Below are positions 25,176 to 38,184 of a stretch of DNA of 64,000 bases, in pieces. Location: assembly GCA_013399855.1 (NCBI GenBank), contig VXAY01000767.1, positions 2,350,023 through 2,414,022 on the forward strand. Direction: 5' to 3'. The translations under genes and the position numbers were made by a program. This stretch comes from Oxyruncus cristatus (taxonomy: Eukaryota > Chordata > Aves > Passeriformes > Cotingidae). Positions within the stretch are counted from its first letter, which is position 1. The number at the start of each line of letters is the position of its first letter. A model generated the notes under the pieces. That model was not told the origin of the DNA and made no database searches. It worked only from the letters and a program-made list of their open reading frames with translations.

Positions 25176-26075
25176 GTTGGATAAACAGCACAGGCAGGGC
25201 ATCGAGCTGATGTAGCTCTGCTGCCACCTCAGATAGTGTGAGATAGTTCAGAGGTACTGCAGGTATGTACAGAACTTACCCCAACATAGCACTGTATTTC
25301 ATTGCACAGGACTTTATCTTAAGACTTCTCATAACACTTTGTGTTCAGTTACTCTTTACTGGTGCAAAAATTTAACGTCCTATCCACTTTTTTGTTCATT
25401 TTGAGGTTGGTTTCTGGATCTAGAATACTAAATCAGACTTCATGTTACTAGAATAAAGCTTTCAAATGTAATTCATCTGTAGTATAGTAATTATTGCTTG
25501 TTAGGCACGGCAGAGCCAGTGTAGAGTGAGGCACAATTTGAGGCAAAATGAGACCTCCTGAAGAAACTGCAGTGCTTCTATTCTTGACTGTACAATACTT
25601 AATGACAAAAGAATTTCTAACTCTATGTTAGTATGATAATATCTGTCCAAAATGTATGAATTTATGTATTCTTACCTAGTGTTGGGGTTTTTTATTTTTC
25701 AATTTGAAAACCTACCTGAAGAGTGAAGAACAGAGGAATAATCATGGAGTACATTCATATTTCCGATGAGACCCAATTCACAGCCTTTTAACCTCATCTA
25801 CAAGATCTGCTGCTATGAGCATTTTCTATGAGGAATAGCATTACTGTTTCAGATTCTGCATTTGCACAGACACAGAATGTAGAATATTGATTATAGAGGT
25901 TTACAGAGGGAGTTGTAAGCACTTGATAAATGCCACTGGCGTTCTGCTAATTTGTGTTTGTCTTGCTTGGTGCTGTAGGTGCCTCAGATAAGATTGTTGG
26001 CTGGGTTCAAAAGGGCAATGAATCTGCAACTGGGTTGGAGAAGATGGGCCACCAGCAAATCATACTGAAGTTGCC
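25176..26075. other. Non-coding, no gene seen
   Basis: Nothing recognised. The 25954-26080 part has a polypyrimidine-AG followed by a short open frame that runs into the purine tract, but the translation is not recognisable and I do not call an exon. Confidence 0.65.
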
Positions 26076-26298
26076 AGAGGGAGGGAAGGGAGGGAAGGAA
26101 GGAAGGAAGGAGGGAGAGGAGGAAGGAGAGAAGGAAGAAGGGAAGGAATGAAGGAGAGAAGGAAGGATGGGAAGGAAGGAAGGGAGGGAAGGAAGGGGAA
26201 GGAAGGGAGGAAAGGAAGAGAAGGAAGGAGAGAAGGAGGGAAGGAATAAAGGGAAGAAAGGGAAGGAAGAGAAGGAAGGGAAAGAAGGGAAGGAAGGA
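26076..26298 (+). repeat. Long GGAA-type polypurine tract
   Basis: These 223 bases contain no C and only three T (26149, 26168, 26247). The tract is made of irregular GGAAG, GGGA and GAGA units. Open frames through it on both strands (Lys/Glu/Gly-rich on +, Ser/Phe/Pro-rich on the complement) are products of the simple repeat, not genes. Confidence 0.97.
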
Positions 26299-26302
26299 CC
26301 CA

Positions 26303-26337
26303 TTTTTTTTTCTTTTCCCTTTTTTTTTCCTTTCCCT
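26303..26337 (+). repeat. Polypyrimidine tract abutting the purine tract
   Basis: Thirty-five bases of only C and T follow four bases after the purine tract ends. The TTCCTTTCCC portion can pair with parts of the purine tract, so the junction could form a hairpin or triplex. Confidence 0.9.
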
Positions 26338-28104
26338 GACAGCTCCCTTTTTAATACTGACAGCCTTTCCCTAGCAGTCAGTAAAATGTTATGTCTCTTT
26401 ATCTCTTGGACAGACATATGTAGGATAATTTCCAGATACCTGCCAATGATAAATAATTTAAAACTCTGCTGAGAATTCATGACTTTTAAAACCTCTGTAG
26501 GCAGTTACTTGAGAATTTATGAAGAGGGAGCTGGGTATAAGCGAGGAGCTGAGTGGTAGTACTTGGGTATTGGAAAAAACTGAGGGAAGTTCATAAGGAT
26601 CCTAGACAAGAAGAACTCAAAAAAGTCTAACTCTGAAACAGAAGTTGAAATACTTTTATTCTCCCTACAGTTCTGTGGTAGAAATCACTCATCACATTGA
26701 TTCTAGAGAGCATGGAGCATTTTGAAGTGCAATGAAGGGAATGGTTAAGTTTGAGCTTTGACATTTTAACAAGGTGCAGGTTAGAGTGATACTTGATGTA
26801 TGCTGCAAATGTCTCCTTTGAGCCTTCTGCAGTGGGTTCTGGGTGAGGGGAATTACATTTCATAGATGATGAACTGCTCTTCTTCTGGAATCAACTTCAA
26901 TCTACTTGACTCACAACTGATACTTATCAGTAAGCACAAGAGTGAGCATTGGGATATGCCCGAAAAAATGTTCTATGGATTAAAATGAGAAGTACCCAGT
27001 TACCTGAGTCTCAGTCATGTCAGTCTTATTTAATTTGAAGAGTTCTGAACATTTTGCTTGCAAAGGGTATAAAAGATAATCAGTGGCTTCCATGAATACA
27101 TTAGGAATAAGGAGAAAAGGAAAAAAAAAAGCAAAGGAAGAGAGGAAATTAAGGGTGAAGCAGACAGGACTGGCATTATCAATGCCTTCTTCATTTTGTT
27201 CTTCACAAACTTTTAATTGTAGTCAGATGCCTAATGAAGTTAATCTTCATAAGAGGATAGACATGAAGGCCAATACAAGGACAGAGTAGTTTTTGCATTT
27301 TGTAGTCAAAGAGCTCAGTGAACATTAGGTTTGGCCTAGAGTACCTAAGAGGTTCACTGGAGTGATCTCTTAACTATTAGTTGAACTTACTATTATTGAA
27401 ATCTGTGAGATTTCATCAATTATATCCGAAGGAAGAAGAGACAAATTAGCACAGCAATTTCCTTTGCAGTGAAAAAGTGTGGAAGATCTAGTTGATACTG
27501 GAGCAGCCAGTCGAATTTTGATTCCTTACAGATTCTAAGACAATCAAGACTTTATCTTGAAAAATAATGTAATTGTGGTAGAATAACTGAATCACTGACA
27601 AGATGGAAGCAGTATCACTGATATATCTGAGAGGTGTTACACATGTTTTAGTTAAAGGTTGTTTTTTTTTTTTTTTAGGATCCCATGTGTCGTTTCTCAC
27701 AAGCCTGCTAGGTAAGCTGCTCTAGAGGTCACTGCCATGACGCAATAGATTTTTTTTAAAGCCAGTTTTCACCTGTCTGGGTCCTATGCCATGGCTTAGT
27801 ATGGAACTGGGAAGGCTTGGGAAGTTGAGGCAGAGCAGATGGATCTCTTGTATACTCAGTTCTAGTCAGCATTTTACTTTAACAACTTTGATAATGAAAC
27901 AGCTGATTCACTTACAAAATTTGTTACAACTCTAAATGAAGAAAAGGAAGGAAATGAGACACTCTGAAGGATGGCATCAGAGCAGAGACTAAACTGAAGT
28001 GCAGTTCTATTTTTGGAAATCAAATACATATGTACCACAAGGCTTTGACTATTCAGCTGTGTGCCAAATACATGATGCACTTGTTAAAAGGGAAATATGA
28101 TCCA
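26338..28104. other. Non-coding, no gene seen
   Basis: No gene recognised. It contains an A10 run at 27121-27130 and a T15 run at 27662-27676. Confidence 0.7.
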
Positions 28105-28262
28105 GAATGTTGTAGGGGGAGTGTCAAATGTAAACACTCTTCTCACCTCGGTGCTGGTGAAGCCTCAGCTGGAATCCTGCCTGCAGCTCTGGGCACCACA
28201 CTTCCAGAAAGAGTTAGAAGAGCTGGGAGTAGAGCAATGAGAACAGCAGGTGGTTTGGAAGA
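28105..28262 (+). mobile_element. CR1 LINE fragment, dead reverse-transcriptase ORF
   Basis: Read from 28145 on the + strand, the translation contains LVKPQLESCLQLWAPHFQKE, the hallmark of the C-terminal part of CR1 ORF2 (family pattern: LVRPHLEYCVQFWAP followed by a charged stretch). At nucleotide level, CTGGTGAAGCCTCAGCTGGA and CTGCAGCTCTGGGCACCACA follow the CR1 consensus. A TGA at 28238-28240 interrupts the frame and similarity fades after about 28262. No CR1 3' end follows, so this is an old internal fragment. The boundaries are approximate, especially the left one. CR1 is a non-LTR retrotransposon that copies itself by target-primed reverse transcription; this copy cannot do so. Confidence 0.85.
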
Positions 28263-29299
28263 CGTAAGTTTGGAGATAAGTAATGATTATTTCTTCCTCT
28301 CATAGAAAAAAAAAGGAATCACTTAAGTTGCAGCAAATACTTGCACAGGATTTTAGTTTTCTAATTGGATTTCTAATAGCTGTCTGAGATACATGTTTTT
28401 AGGCAGAACTGAGGTAGTGAAACCTCACTGCAGAACCACTCACAGGGTAACTTTGAACATGCTTTTGAGGAAACTGTGATTGGTGTTTGTTGAAATACAT
28501 TGGATTAGAGTTTCTGGACTCCAGTGTCTGCTTCCTAAGCCATCCTGCAGTGTGGTTGGGACTGGCCCCACCACTGCAGTTCCTGGCTTTGACTGTGAGA
28601 CATTCAGCACATTCCCACTGGGAATGGGATTATCCTGCTGTTAGCCATGATCTATTCTGAGCTTTATTTTCCCAAGAGTACTCTATTCTTTTAATACACT
28701 TCTAATACCATCTGACCCTCTCCATTAATACCTTTCTTTCCTTCATATTTTCCAAGGTTTTTTGCTTGCTCTGGTTTTGCCAGCCATGCCACTGGCCTTT
28801 CTTTGCTGTTCAGATTCTTGCAGGCACAGGACTTTCTCATGGTGTTGCTGCAAAGACTGTTGGTGTGGGTAGCCAGAAAGGATTCTCTCACTAATGATGA
28901 CAAAATAATTTTTCAGACCTTCTAAGTAAACTACTTACAAACCGAAACAAAATGGACTGTAGTATGGAGAATAATTTCATTGCTGTTTTGTTGGGACTTT
29001 AAAGGACACAGAGCCTGTGCAAGTTACCTATGGAAGAGACAGTCTTGATTTTTTTCCATGGAAAGATCCCAGGCTTTTCTCAGAGGAGGTTTCTCACCTA
29101 AATTTTTTGGTACAGTGTAAAACAGATGTTCTTTTACTGCTTAGATTGAATATATAGGATTCATAATATCTAGGCTTTTCAGGAAGTACCTAAATTCAAA
29201 TTTATATATTTAAACTGAAAAGGGACCTTTAAAGTGTTTCTCTTGCATACATATTTTAGTCTCACTTACCTATCCCTCTAGGCAGGTAGGCTGTTAGTG
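28263..29299. other. Non-coding, no gene seen
   Basis: No exon or repeat recognised apart from a short A-run near 28306. Confidence 0.7.
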
Positions 29300-29310
29300 T
29301 TATCTCAAGA

Positions 29311-29324
29311 GTTTCCATGGAAAC
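29311..29324. promoter_or_regulatory. RFX X-box palindrome
   Basis: GTTTCCATGGAAAC is a perfect 14-bp palindrome and fits the RFX-factor X-box form GTTNCCATGGNAAC. RFX proteins regulate ciliary and immune genes. Two further half or imperfect X-box sites lie within 510 bases downstream. Confidence 0.55.
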
Positions 29325-29640
29325 AGTTCTACACTCTCCTTCCCTTTCAGTCTGTCTCTCCCAGATGGAATCTGTCTTTTTAAAACTGTGGCCACGTTAA
29401 AATGGAAGTAAAACCTTAAAAATTAAATACCGAGAGTTACCTCACCAGCTCATATCGAGCGATTAAATCTGTTTAAATTACTGAAGCAGTGCCAAAAGGC
29501 AAGGTGAGAATCCGTCCCTGAATTTTTAACCCCTTTCTCTCCTCCTTTTCTCCAAAACCAAATATAGAACTGCTTCGTGATCCGAGCCAGGTATTTGAAA
29601 ATAGAAGTTTTTCAGCAAAGAATGGACTCCTTTCAGCACC

Positions 29641-29830
29641 GTACATCTTCATTCTATTGCTGTTCCTGGGTAACGGCAATGGTTTATGCGAACATAATTG
29701 ACAGAAAGTGCTAATGATTTTAAATTTTGAAGGGTTTTCAACAAAGTCTTCAAAAGGAAGATGTTCCACTTGGAACCCAAGTACTGGCATATGTGTATGA
29801 GCTCAGCATGGCAACCAAGGAGGAAGGTCA
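29641..29830. promoter_or_regulatory. Two further X-box-like sites in a candidate element
   Basis: GTTCCTGGGTAAC at 29662-29674 keeps the GTT and GGTAAC parts of an X-box, and CATGGCAACC at 29807-29816 is a perfect half site. The intervening DNA is non-repetitive and includes TTTATGCGAACATAATTGAC (29682-29701). Together with the palindrome at 29311 this suggests a regulatory element, but that is inference. Confidence 0.3.
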
Positions 29831-29850
29831 CTCATTAAATTAAAAAATGT

Positions 29851-32800
29851 GTCAGAAATGTGGGTTTATAACTTGCAGACATCAAAGCAATCATACAGAG
29901 CAAAACACTCTGTATGGAAGGGATGTGGCTTGTCTCGTCCTTAAAGCTCAGATTTCAATAGGGAAATTGGAGCTAAAATGAAAGAACCAAGAAAGCCTGT
30001 ATTCCTGTGATCCTGTATCTTGGAGGTGAACTTTTATCAGCTTCTGACGGAAGAGACTCAGCAATACTCCATCAAAAGGTCGGGATTATATGTTTGCCAA
30101 GTGAACTTGTGACTTTAAGGAGACAAAAAGGAACTTTAGTCAATGTAACCAACCAGAAAATGACAGCCACTGGTTCAGTTTGTACCTGGTCTCAGGAAGA
30201 CCAGTATTTGTGTCTCATGTTTTCTGATCAGATAGTGGTGGCATAGTAGTTAGTTTTAGTTTCAAGTTTATCTAATGGCAGCCAGGTACTATGTTAGCAT
30301 ATTTTCAAAGTAGTACTCCATGCAGCTACCACATGGCTTAATAGAAAGTGGAGACACCACAGTGAATTTTGACTGAATTTCCTTTCATTTCAGAAATAAT
30401 TTTCTAGCATCTTTAAAGACGAGTGGTTGACACAAATATAGGCTGAGAGTACAGATCATGGACTAGAGTACCTGTAAAACAAATATGAATTGCGAGTAGG
30501 AGGCAGAGCTGAAGGTCAAAGGAGCTGATGAAGTCGGGATAGATACAGGACAGATACTTTCAAGAATTCACAGTTAGTGTTGGAATAGCACTGAGGACAG
30601 AAAACTTAAGCTGGATTTGGAATTGGAGCTCAAATATATCCAGTTCTGCAGTTGTAGCTGACTTAATTTCTGTAAAAATCATCCTGCCAATACCCATACC
30701 AAATCCTGTAGTGAGAGTGCATTGAAATAGAACTATGGTAAAAGCTATTCCCACACTCCCAACATAGTAATGAACCAAACATCTGTTGGATTTCAGCAGG
30801 TTTAGAGTCGTGTTTGGGGTAACAAAGTTTTTAAGGCAAGATGATACAAGTCTTGAGGCCATGCTACGTATTCCTATAAAAAGGGGAATTAAAAGGATTA
30901 GTGCAATTAAAGCTTGTCAAAATAATTACACTAATGACAGCACATATAAGAATTTATCTGCTTATGCATAATATAAATAAAAAGAATAGGTAAGAAAATC
31001 AGCAAATGCAAAAAAATAATAAAAATTAATACCCTAAAACCCCAAACTATCTATCATTATAGAAGGTTTCTTTCATCTTCTTATGACTACCTCTATTCAT
31101 TTAAACTTCTATTGTATTATACAAACTTCTTTGTATGGTTCAGTGTATCTCAATTAGGATTTTACTGCCATGTCATAAAGCTCATCACAGGCTAGAAGTT
31201 TTCTTTTATTTCCCTGTTTGTGAAGCCTGCCAAGTTCTGTATAAGCTGTCACTCACTGTATTACACTCAGTGAATGAATGGAAGTTTGTCCACAATGAAG
31301 TTGTCCCATATTTCCCAGGGATTTTTAGACCATTTACAGTCTGTCCTATCTTCCGAAATCCCCTGCACAGAGATTTTGCGTCAGAAATACAATGTCATCA
31401 TACAATGGACTTGAAAAAGCAGCAAGAACATCTATCATTTAATAGGTATTTCTAGCAGTGGTTTCAGTTTGCTGTCTTTTATACATGTAATATATAATCA
31501 GAAAGCCTGGTATGTTAGTGAATAAACACGGAAAAACTGATTCACCCCTTAAAACTGTAAATATGAAATGTTAGGATTGTTGCTAAGAGTGCTGTGTCTG
31601 TAACCCAAGACAAAAGCAAGAGTTAAGAAGTCAGTAACAGCTCCTTCTACCTGTCAACCTGGCACCACTGCAGTGGTTACTCTTATAATATGCTCATGAA
31701 ACCTGTCACAGAGTCATCACCCTCCCCCAGCAGGAGCCTGAATAGACTGTGCCGTGCCAGCGGTACAGATAAGGGACACTGGAAATGTCTGCTTGCTTAC
31801 AGGCACATAGATAAGTACCTTGCAGAAAAACTCACACCAGGTAATAGGTCTTTCTAGTGTCTTTATTTCTGAGGTAAATAGCATTTAGTAATGAATTTCG
31901 GGCTCTGAATGGATAATGGAGGTATATTTGCTGCTGAACTGCATGAAGACATTAAGTATGAGTAGCAATTTAGAGTATTCCTAGAGAATTCTCTTTGGTA
32001 TAGAAATGTAAAAGACCAGAGGGAGTTTTTGAGAAAAGGCTCACAAAGGGTGCTCACAGTCCTCTTCAGCTGCAATGGGATGTGAGTGCCCCAGCACCAC
32101 TGCCTTACATGAAGATGCAAAAAAAAAAAAAAGATTTAAAACAAAATAGTTTTTCAGAACATTCAGTGTTCAAAAATGGAGAAAATTTGTGAATTGTCAT
32201 CTACATCTGTGCTGTGCCCTCTATTAAGGTGAATGAGAATGAAAGGAATTACATGTTTGGGTGACTGAAAAGGATGAGCTGTCTTTCTCCTAATGACACA
32301 GCACCTTACTCCCTGTATCGTGAAATAAGTCTTGTCTCTGATCTCTTTAGGTTTTAATTTGAATTTTATTTGAGTTTATATTGTTGGGTGCACATATATC
32401 ATGGGGTGAAATGAATGCCCATATTGCCTAAGTAAGGTAAGCCATTTACAGTATTTCTTTTAATTAGTTCTCTTTTCCTGGCATTATGCAGAAGTGTGGC
32501 AGAGAGCTGTTATTGGAATGTTTCAAGCTGGCTATGTTTGTATGAATCGAGATGTGGTTTACAATTACAAAGTAACAGGAATGAAAAGGAGTGCTGCAAA
32601 GAGAAACTGTTCTGAAGCTTGCCTGACATCTGTGTCTTGCCTGGATAGGATATTTTGGTATGATTCACTCTGCTTTCATGTGGAGGGCATTGATCATATT
32701 AATTTTTAATGCTGTAAATCAACTACTTTTGGGTATCTATGATTCTTTTGGAGTTGACCTTGGCTTTGCATCAGCATCTCAGCGAGATTCAAGCTAAAAT

Positions 32801-35800
32801 TCTGACCCTTCTGAAGTTAAATGGGAGGTTTGGCATTGATGTCAGTATATCCAAGATTTTCACGTAGTGAAAACATCGTCCTTCTCTCATTATACTTAAA
32901 TGTCAAGAGGCACAGACAGATCTCAGCAAAGAGAGTTCAGTTCTGCTGGAGTTTAGCAGAGTGATTTTTAAGTCAAGAAGGACAATGATGTTCCATTTCT
33001 AAGGGTTAGCTATTCTTTTCCTTTGGAAGGAAACACATGAGTATATGGTGCTGTGCATGTGCTGCTGTACACATGCACACAGGCAGCTTTTTCAGCTGTG
33101 AAAATTGTTAGCAAGGAGCTGTACCTCAGCAGACTGCTCAGGTTCACATGGTGATTAAAGGATATGCTAAATAAACAAATGTTTATTTCTGCAATTGCAC
33201 TGCAAGATTGTAACTCCAGCTTACAGGGGCAGCCACGCTCAGCTGCAGCAAACCACAGCACTGTTCACAGAATGAGTTTCACTTGTCATGGTCACTTTGA
33301 ACAAATATTCTCAGTAGAAGTAACCCAGTTAAAAAGAACAGTCAACAGTAACATTTCAAATGCAGTCTTCCGAAACAAAATCATTCTGCTGTTAAATTGC
33401 ACCTCCTGCCTTCGGTTTTAAATTCTTCAATATCTTCCCTCTCTGGATTCCTTCTGGAGGAATTATTGGACAATTTATCATTATTTCTGTATTGTTTCTC
33501 TTATGAAAATCAAGTATCTGGTGAGGGACATAAAACATCAGTGTCTTATTTTTAAAACCACCAGACATTTGCTTAGGCATGAGAGCTGGAAATCAGCTGG
33601 AGAGAGATCCCTATTCAGTCCTCAACCCTGCAGGTCTTCAGTGAGCCACCAAAGAAATATATGGGATACCATGCACAGACTTGCAGGATATTTGGGCTGA
33701 ACTATCCAGCTGGGCTTTTAAGGAGTCTGGATTAGACATAAAACGTGCCATTAAATTGCCCTGAGTGAGTGGTCAGTTCATGTAGGTGAAGACATATTAA
33801 CTCAGAACTCAGGGACTGGGGATGGCTTTTCCAAGTTGGCAGTCTGGGCTTCGTGCTGCCGGGGGTGTGAGAGAGCTCTCAGGAGTTGGAGTGATTATCC
33901 AGGTGGGGCTCTGGGGCTCTGTGGGTGCAGCTTTGTCGTGGTCTTGGTCTACAGAGAAAGTGCTGCTCACTCCCTGGGTTTGGGTCCCAGCAGACCTGTA
34001 AGGATGGATAGATCTCTCTGGTAATTTGATCTAGGATAGGAAACAGTTTTGGAACTGCAAATGATCCAGACAGAATTCCCCAAGATATCTATAATTATAT
34101 GTGGTAGCAGCCTACTAAATTGAGAAAGCGTTGTGCAGGGAGAAAGGCTATCATCATCCATTCTCCCACCCTGGAAAAGGGACCTTAATGATTCGGGTGG
34201 AAATTGTGTCAAAGAATCCATGTCTTTCGTCCAGCAGCTATGGATTTCTATAAAATCAATTATTTTTACTTCAATTAGTGATTATGATAAATGAGAGGCT
34301 TGTATTGTTCATTTTCCTTGGGCTTTTATGCTTCTTGGATCTCATTTTTAATAACACTGAATACCTAGAGGAGGGTTGCAGTGAGTTTCCATCCCTGTAT
34401 TAGTTGACAGGTATGAGAAAAATATTTGAAGGTTTATTTCTTTAGTGGAGGATACTTTTTTTTACAAGAGACATGATTTTACTGAAAACAGTTGATCTTG
34501 TGTATCTGTGATTTCATGCGAATTTATGAGCATGAAAAATGTGCCTTTTTCATATTTCCACAAATACTATAAGAGTATAATTTAAAATGTTTTCTTTTTT
34601 TTTTTTTTTTAAGAATTTTACATGTAATTTTAATTGGGTTTAGAAAACTTCTAAAGAAGCTTTAAAATGAAAAAAAAAGCAAAAAAAAGCTTGTCAAGAA
34701 TTAAAAATGTAATTAAATATTTTGGAAATGAAACAAATAATGTTTTCACACATCACAATTCTTAGTAAAGCCAGGTTTACCCTTTATGATGTGCAGCTCT
34801 TCAGTGAAAAGTTTTAGAGAACAACAGCACTAACTTTTTTTGTATTTATCCCTATGGCAGATAGAGCTCACTTTGTCTTTACAGACTTTACAAACAACTG
34901 TAATTCTAAAAGTAATCACATTCACATAAAGACAAAAAACCATTGTGAATCACATAAAGCATGATGAAAGTACCTATCACCAGGTGTTACCTTTTATTTG
35001 TCCCTCAGGAACACTGAATTCTATTAGTAATAATTATTTGCTAAAAATTAGGGCAAAATGGTATTTCTGCATTATTTGGCTGCAGGAACTGACAGTTCTG
35101 TGGATGAGTTTTTGATATAATGTATATTTTTAGAGGTCTGAGATGAGAAAGATGATGCATCTTAAATTGATTACAGAGCATCTTTTGCAGTTAGAGATGC
35201 TGCATGACCACTGTGAGTTGTGCATAAATCTTATTTCATTTTGGCAATGATTTTTATACGTGGTTTGATTTATGTTGTGAGGTGGATGCCAAGAGACTAG
35301 CAACATAAATCATGAAAACGAAGCAGCCTAATATACAACAGCTAGTTACAAAATTCATACTTGGTATTAGATGAAATAAAGTGTAAATACTCAGGAGATG
35401 ATAGAGTGCCTTAATCTGCAGAGTTAATCCAGCTCTGCATGCAGAAACTTGACAAGAGGACTGTGCCAGTTCCTTTGGGCAGTGGAACCTTTAGGCAAAG
35501 TTCTGCCTCCTTTTGATGTTAATGGCTATTTGGCTTTCCTGATGTCAAGATTTCACCTCGGATCATGACCTTTCACAAGCACATTTTAATAAGAGGAGGA
35601 GAAAGATGTTTCAGTCCAACTGACCAGTGGAAAACAGCATTAGGAAGGAGGGTTTGCACAGAGGCTGTGGAACAGAATTTTTATGTCATATGGTGTCATC
35701 AACCTATAGCAGCTGGTTGTCCGTGGAGTCTTTCTGCAGGGTATATTACAGGAGGCTTTTTTGGTGTCAGGTTTGGCACCTCTTTCCTGCCTATGGTCAT

Positions 35801-36299
35801 GGGATATATTTGTTTGGGATCTGTCTGAGGGAGAGGGCTTTGAAAGCACAGCAGACTGTGTTCACTAGAAGTCCAGCAAGTAGTACAAGCCAGCAAAGTT
35901 TTGTATGTGAGAGTTTATATGAGCTTTTAAATGCTTTTATAAATAAAGAGGGGTCATCTTCCTCTATTTTTCTGGTAAGGATAAGGAAGATTGAAATGGC
36001 AGAGCTCTGAGATATGAAATTTGAAAACATGACCTAGGCAAACAAGAGTACAGGGTAGAGGATTTATGGAATTCTTGCAGCTGCTTTGAAAGAGCACTTA
36101 ATAAGCCTTGTGGACAGAAATATCTATGGAATAGAAATGTAATCAAAGTAAGTCCTGGGGTTTCTAGTTCCATTTTGAGACTATCATGTGGGATGAGTCT
36201 GGTCATAATCCTGGAAGTTGCAGATAGCTAGTTCCTAAGAGGATCTAAACAGCAGGCCCTTTTGTGGGGAGGTTAGTAAGTGGAAGAATGTGAATATGA
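29851..36299. other. Non-coding, no gene seen
   Basis: No defensible gene. AT-rich runs lie at about 30950-31040 and 34540-34740, with an A14 run at 32119-32132 and T16 at 34595-34610. A complement open frame at 30560-30862 has a polypyrimidine-AG upstream, but its translation matches nothing I know. Confidence 0.65.
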
Positions 36300-38184
36300 G
36301 GAAGGATGATGGAGAGATCAGCGAGTGCAGTAAGCCAGCTAAATAGGATGTGAGGGGTAAAGGCTGCCAGAAGTAGGTGATGGAGTGTTGTCAAGGAACA
36401 GCCAGGCCACCTGAGAAAATGAGAGGAAGGAATGAAGGAATTTCTTAAAGAAAGTATCTGTGGAATATATCAGAGATGGTGGTTGGACGTGGTGTCAGGT
36501 AGTGCAGTAATTTCTTAGGTTACAAGGAAAATAAATACATTTACTAGCTATGCAATAACGGAAGAATTTGATTTCCCAGAACTAGATCAGAAAAATAAAA
36601 GGAAGGGGTGAGTTACTCCTAGACTTAATGGGAATTAGGTCTTAATACCGAAAAGTTAGTGAACTTAACAAGAAGTCCCAGTTTTGGCTGGCTGTTGACA
36701 TCAGTCTGGACTGAATCATCACAAATGAGTTTTGTTCAGTTTTAAGACAGTAAATTGTGGGTGTAAACCTGAGACTGAGTCCTGTGATGCTTATAGTGTT
36801 AGTGGTGTTTGCAAGACTAAATAGTACAAAAATAGTAATCCAGAGACAGCCTGGAATTGCTTCCAACTAAAAATACAGACACAGGCTGAAGCTTTAAATC
36901 CAGGCAGACAAAAAGGAAGAATTGGGGAATGGGGCAAGCATCTGTTAGTGGCACACTTAAAGCTGGACATTAGGAACATGCAAAGCAAGGAGAAGGCCTG
37001 AATACCTGGTTGAACTGGATCTGGTACAGAAAATTTCAGTATAGATATACAATCAAAAGGACCTCGAGGGCTGTTGTGTACAGAAGCTCAAGGGTAATCT
37101 GTGTAAAGTTCCATTTGACATAGTTTCCAAAAATGTTGATGACATCCTTTAGGATAAAGTAAATAATCTCACTTGTACCATAATGAATGAACTAAGAGAT
37201 AAAATTGCATGACCAGTAGCAAGGATGTTTAGTCAATCTGCAGGGAGATACGGGCGCCTAAAGTTTTCAAACGTTTGGGAGAGGAGAGGAGGGAAGCATT
37301 CGCACAAGCACAGACATGTGCTTTTTTTTTTTTTCCACTTTGTACTCTAAAATTATGTTAAGTCCTGGATTTTGAAAGAAAATGATTTAATGATATTGAG
37401 GCAAACTTGAGTTTGGAATAGCAGCAGAAGCAGCTGAAGATTTTGTGTAGCTGTCCAGTGCAAAGCAATGTTTTTATAAGGTGATCATCCTTAATTTCTG
37501 CTACATTCATGCTGTCTCTAAATGTACTTGAGATCTTTTAGTTCAAAGGACACAGGGATTGACATGTGTTGTGTAGATAATATTATTTTTGTTTCACCAT
37601 TACCTGGTCTAAGGCAATTGTAAAGATGGCAATGACACCACCCTTACAGAAATACACATTAGAGCTTGACATAAATAGAATTTGAATGCCTAGGATTTCA
37701 ACCCCCAAACTGAGTAGGTTATCCCAAATATTAAGGTTGCCTCAAATCTACACAGTGCAAGTCATATCTCCTGGATTCCTGCCAGCTCTCTTGTCACATC
37801 TTGCTCTTTCTACGGTTTCAGCTCCTTTCAGGGCATAACCTGAAGACTAGTAGCAACTTGAAACACACCAGACACAAGAGAGTATTTGTAAGACAGGCAG
37901 AGATTTTCTTTTAACGATGAGATTTCAAATGATAGGTGTGGGAAACATCTCCTCCTCTTTCTTTCTTCTCTCTTTATTTATAACTGTTTCATTCCCATTT
38001 CACCATTGGGTTAGCAGGCTTTGTGCCAGTAGATACATGTTTTTGAAATACATCATTGAAAATACTGTGATCACTGAATGAATGAAAAAATACCTTGAAT
38101 GTGACATGTGAACAGCTATCCAAGTGCCTTCTCTGGCTGACCTTGCTGGTTAGACCTGTCAGTCAGCAAGAGAGCCATTTGGAA
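36300..38184. other. Non-coding, possibly containing an unrecognised old repeat
   Basis: Stretches around 36300-37260 have the even, purine-rich, stop-riddled look of very old LINE sequence and lie upstream of the CR1 relic at 38185 on the same strand, but I could not match a conserved motif. A T13 run is at 37322-37334. Confidence 0.35.

Noticed and set aside
25954..26080. Short + strand frame after an acceptor-like sequence, read at first as a possible exon
   Set aside because: It runs straight into the purine repeat, has no recognised motif and no clear donor.
26007..26480. 157-codon Ser/Phe/Pro-rich complement frame and its + strand Lys/Glu/Gly-rich partner
   Set aside because: Both are translations of the GGAA simple repeat.
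30560..30862. 100-codon complement frame preceded by a polypyrimidine-AG; first suspected to be a mitochondrial insert or an exon
   Set aside because: It does not resemble any mitochondrial gene or known protein family, and no donor site or second exon could be linked.
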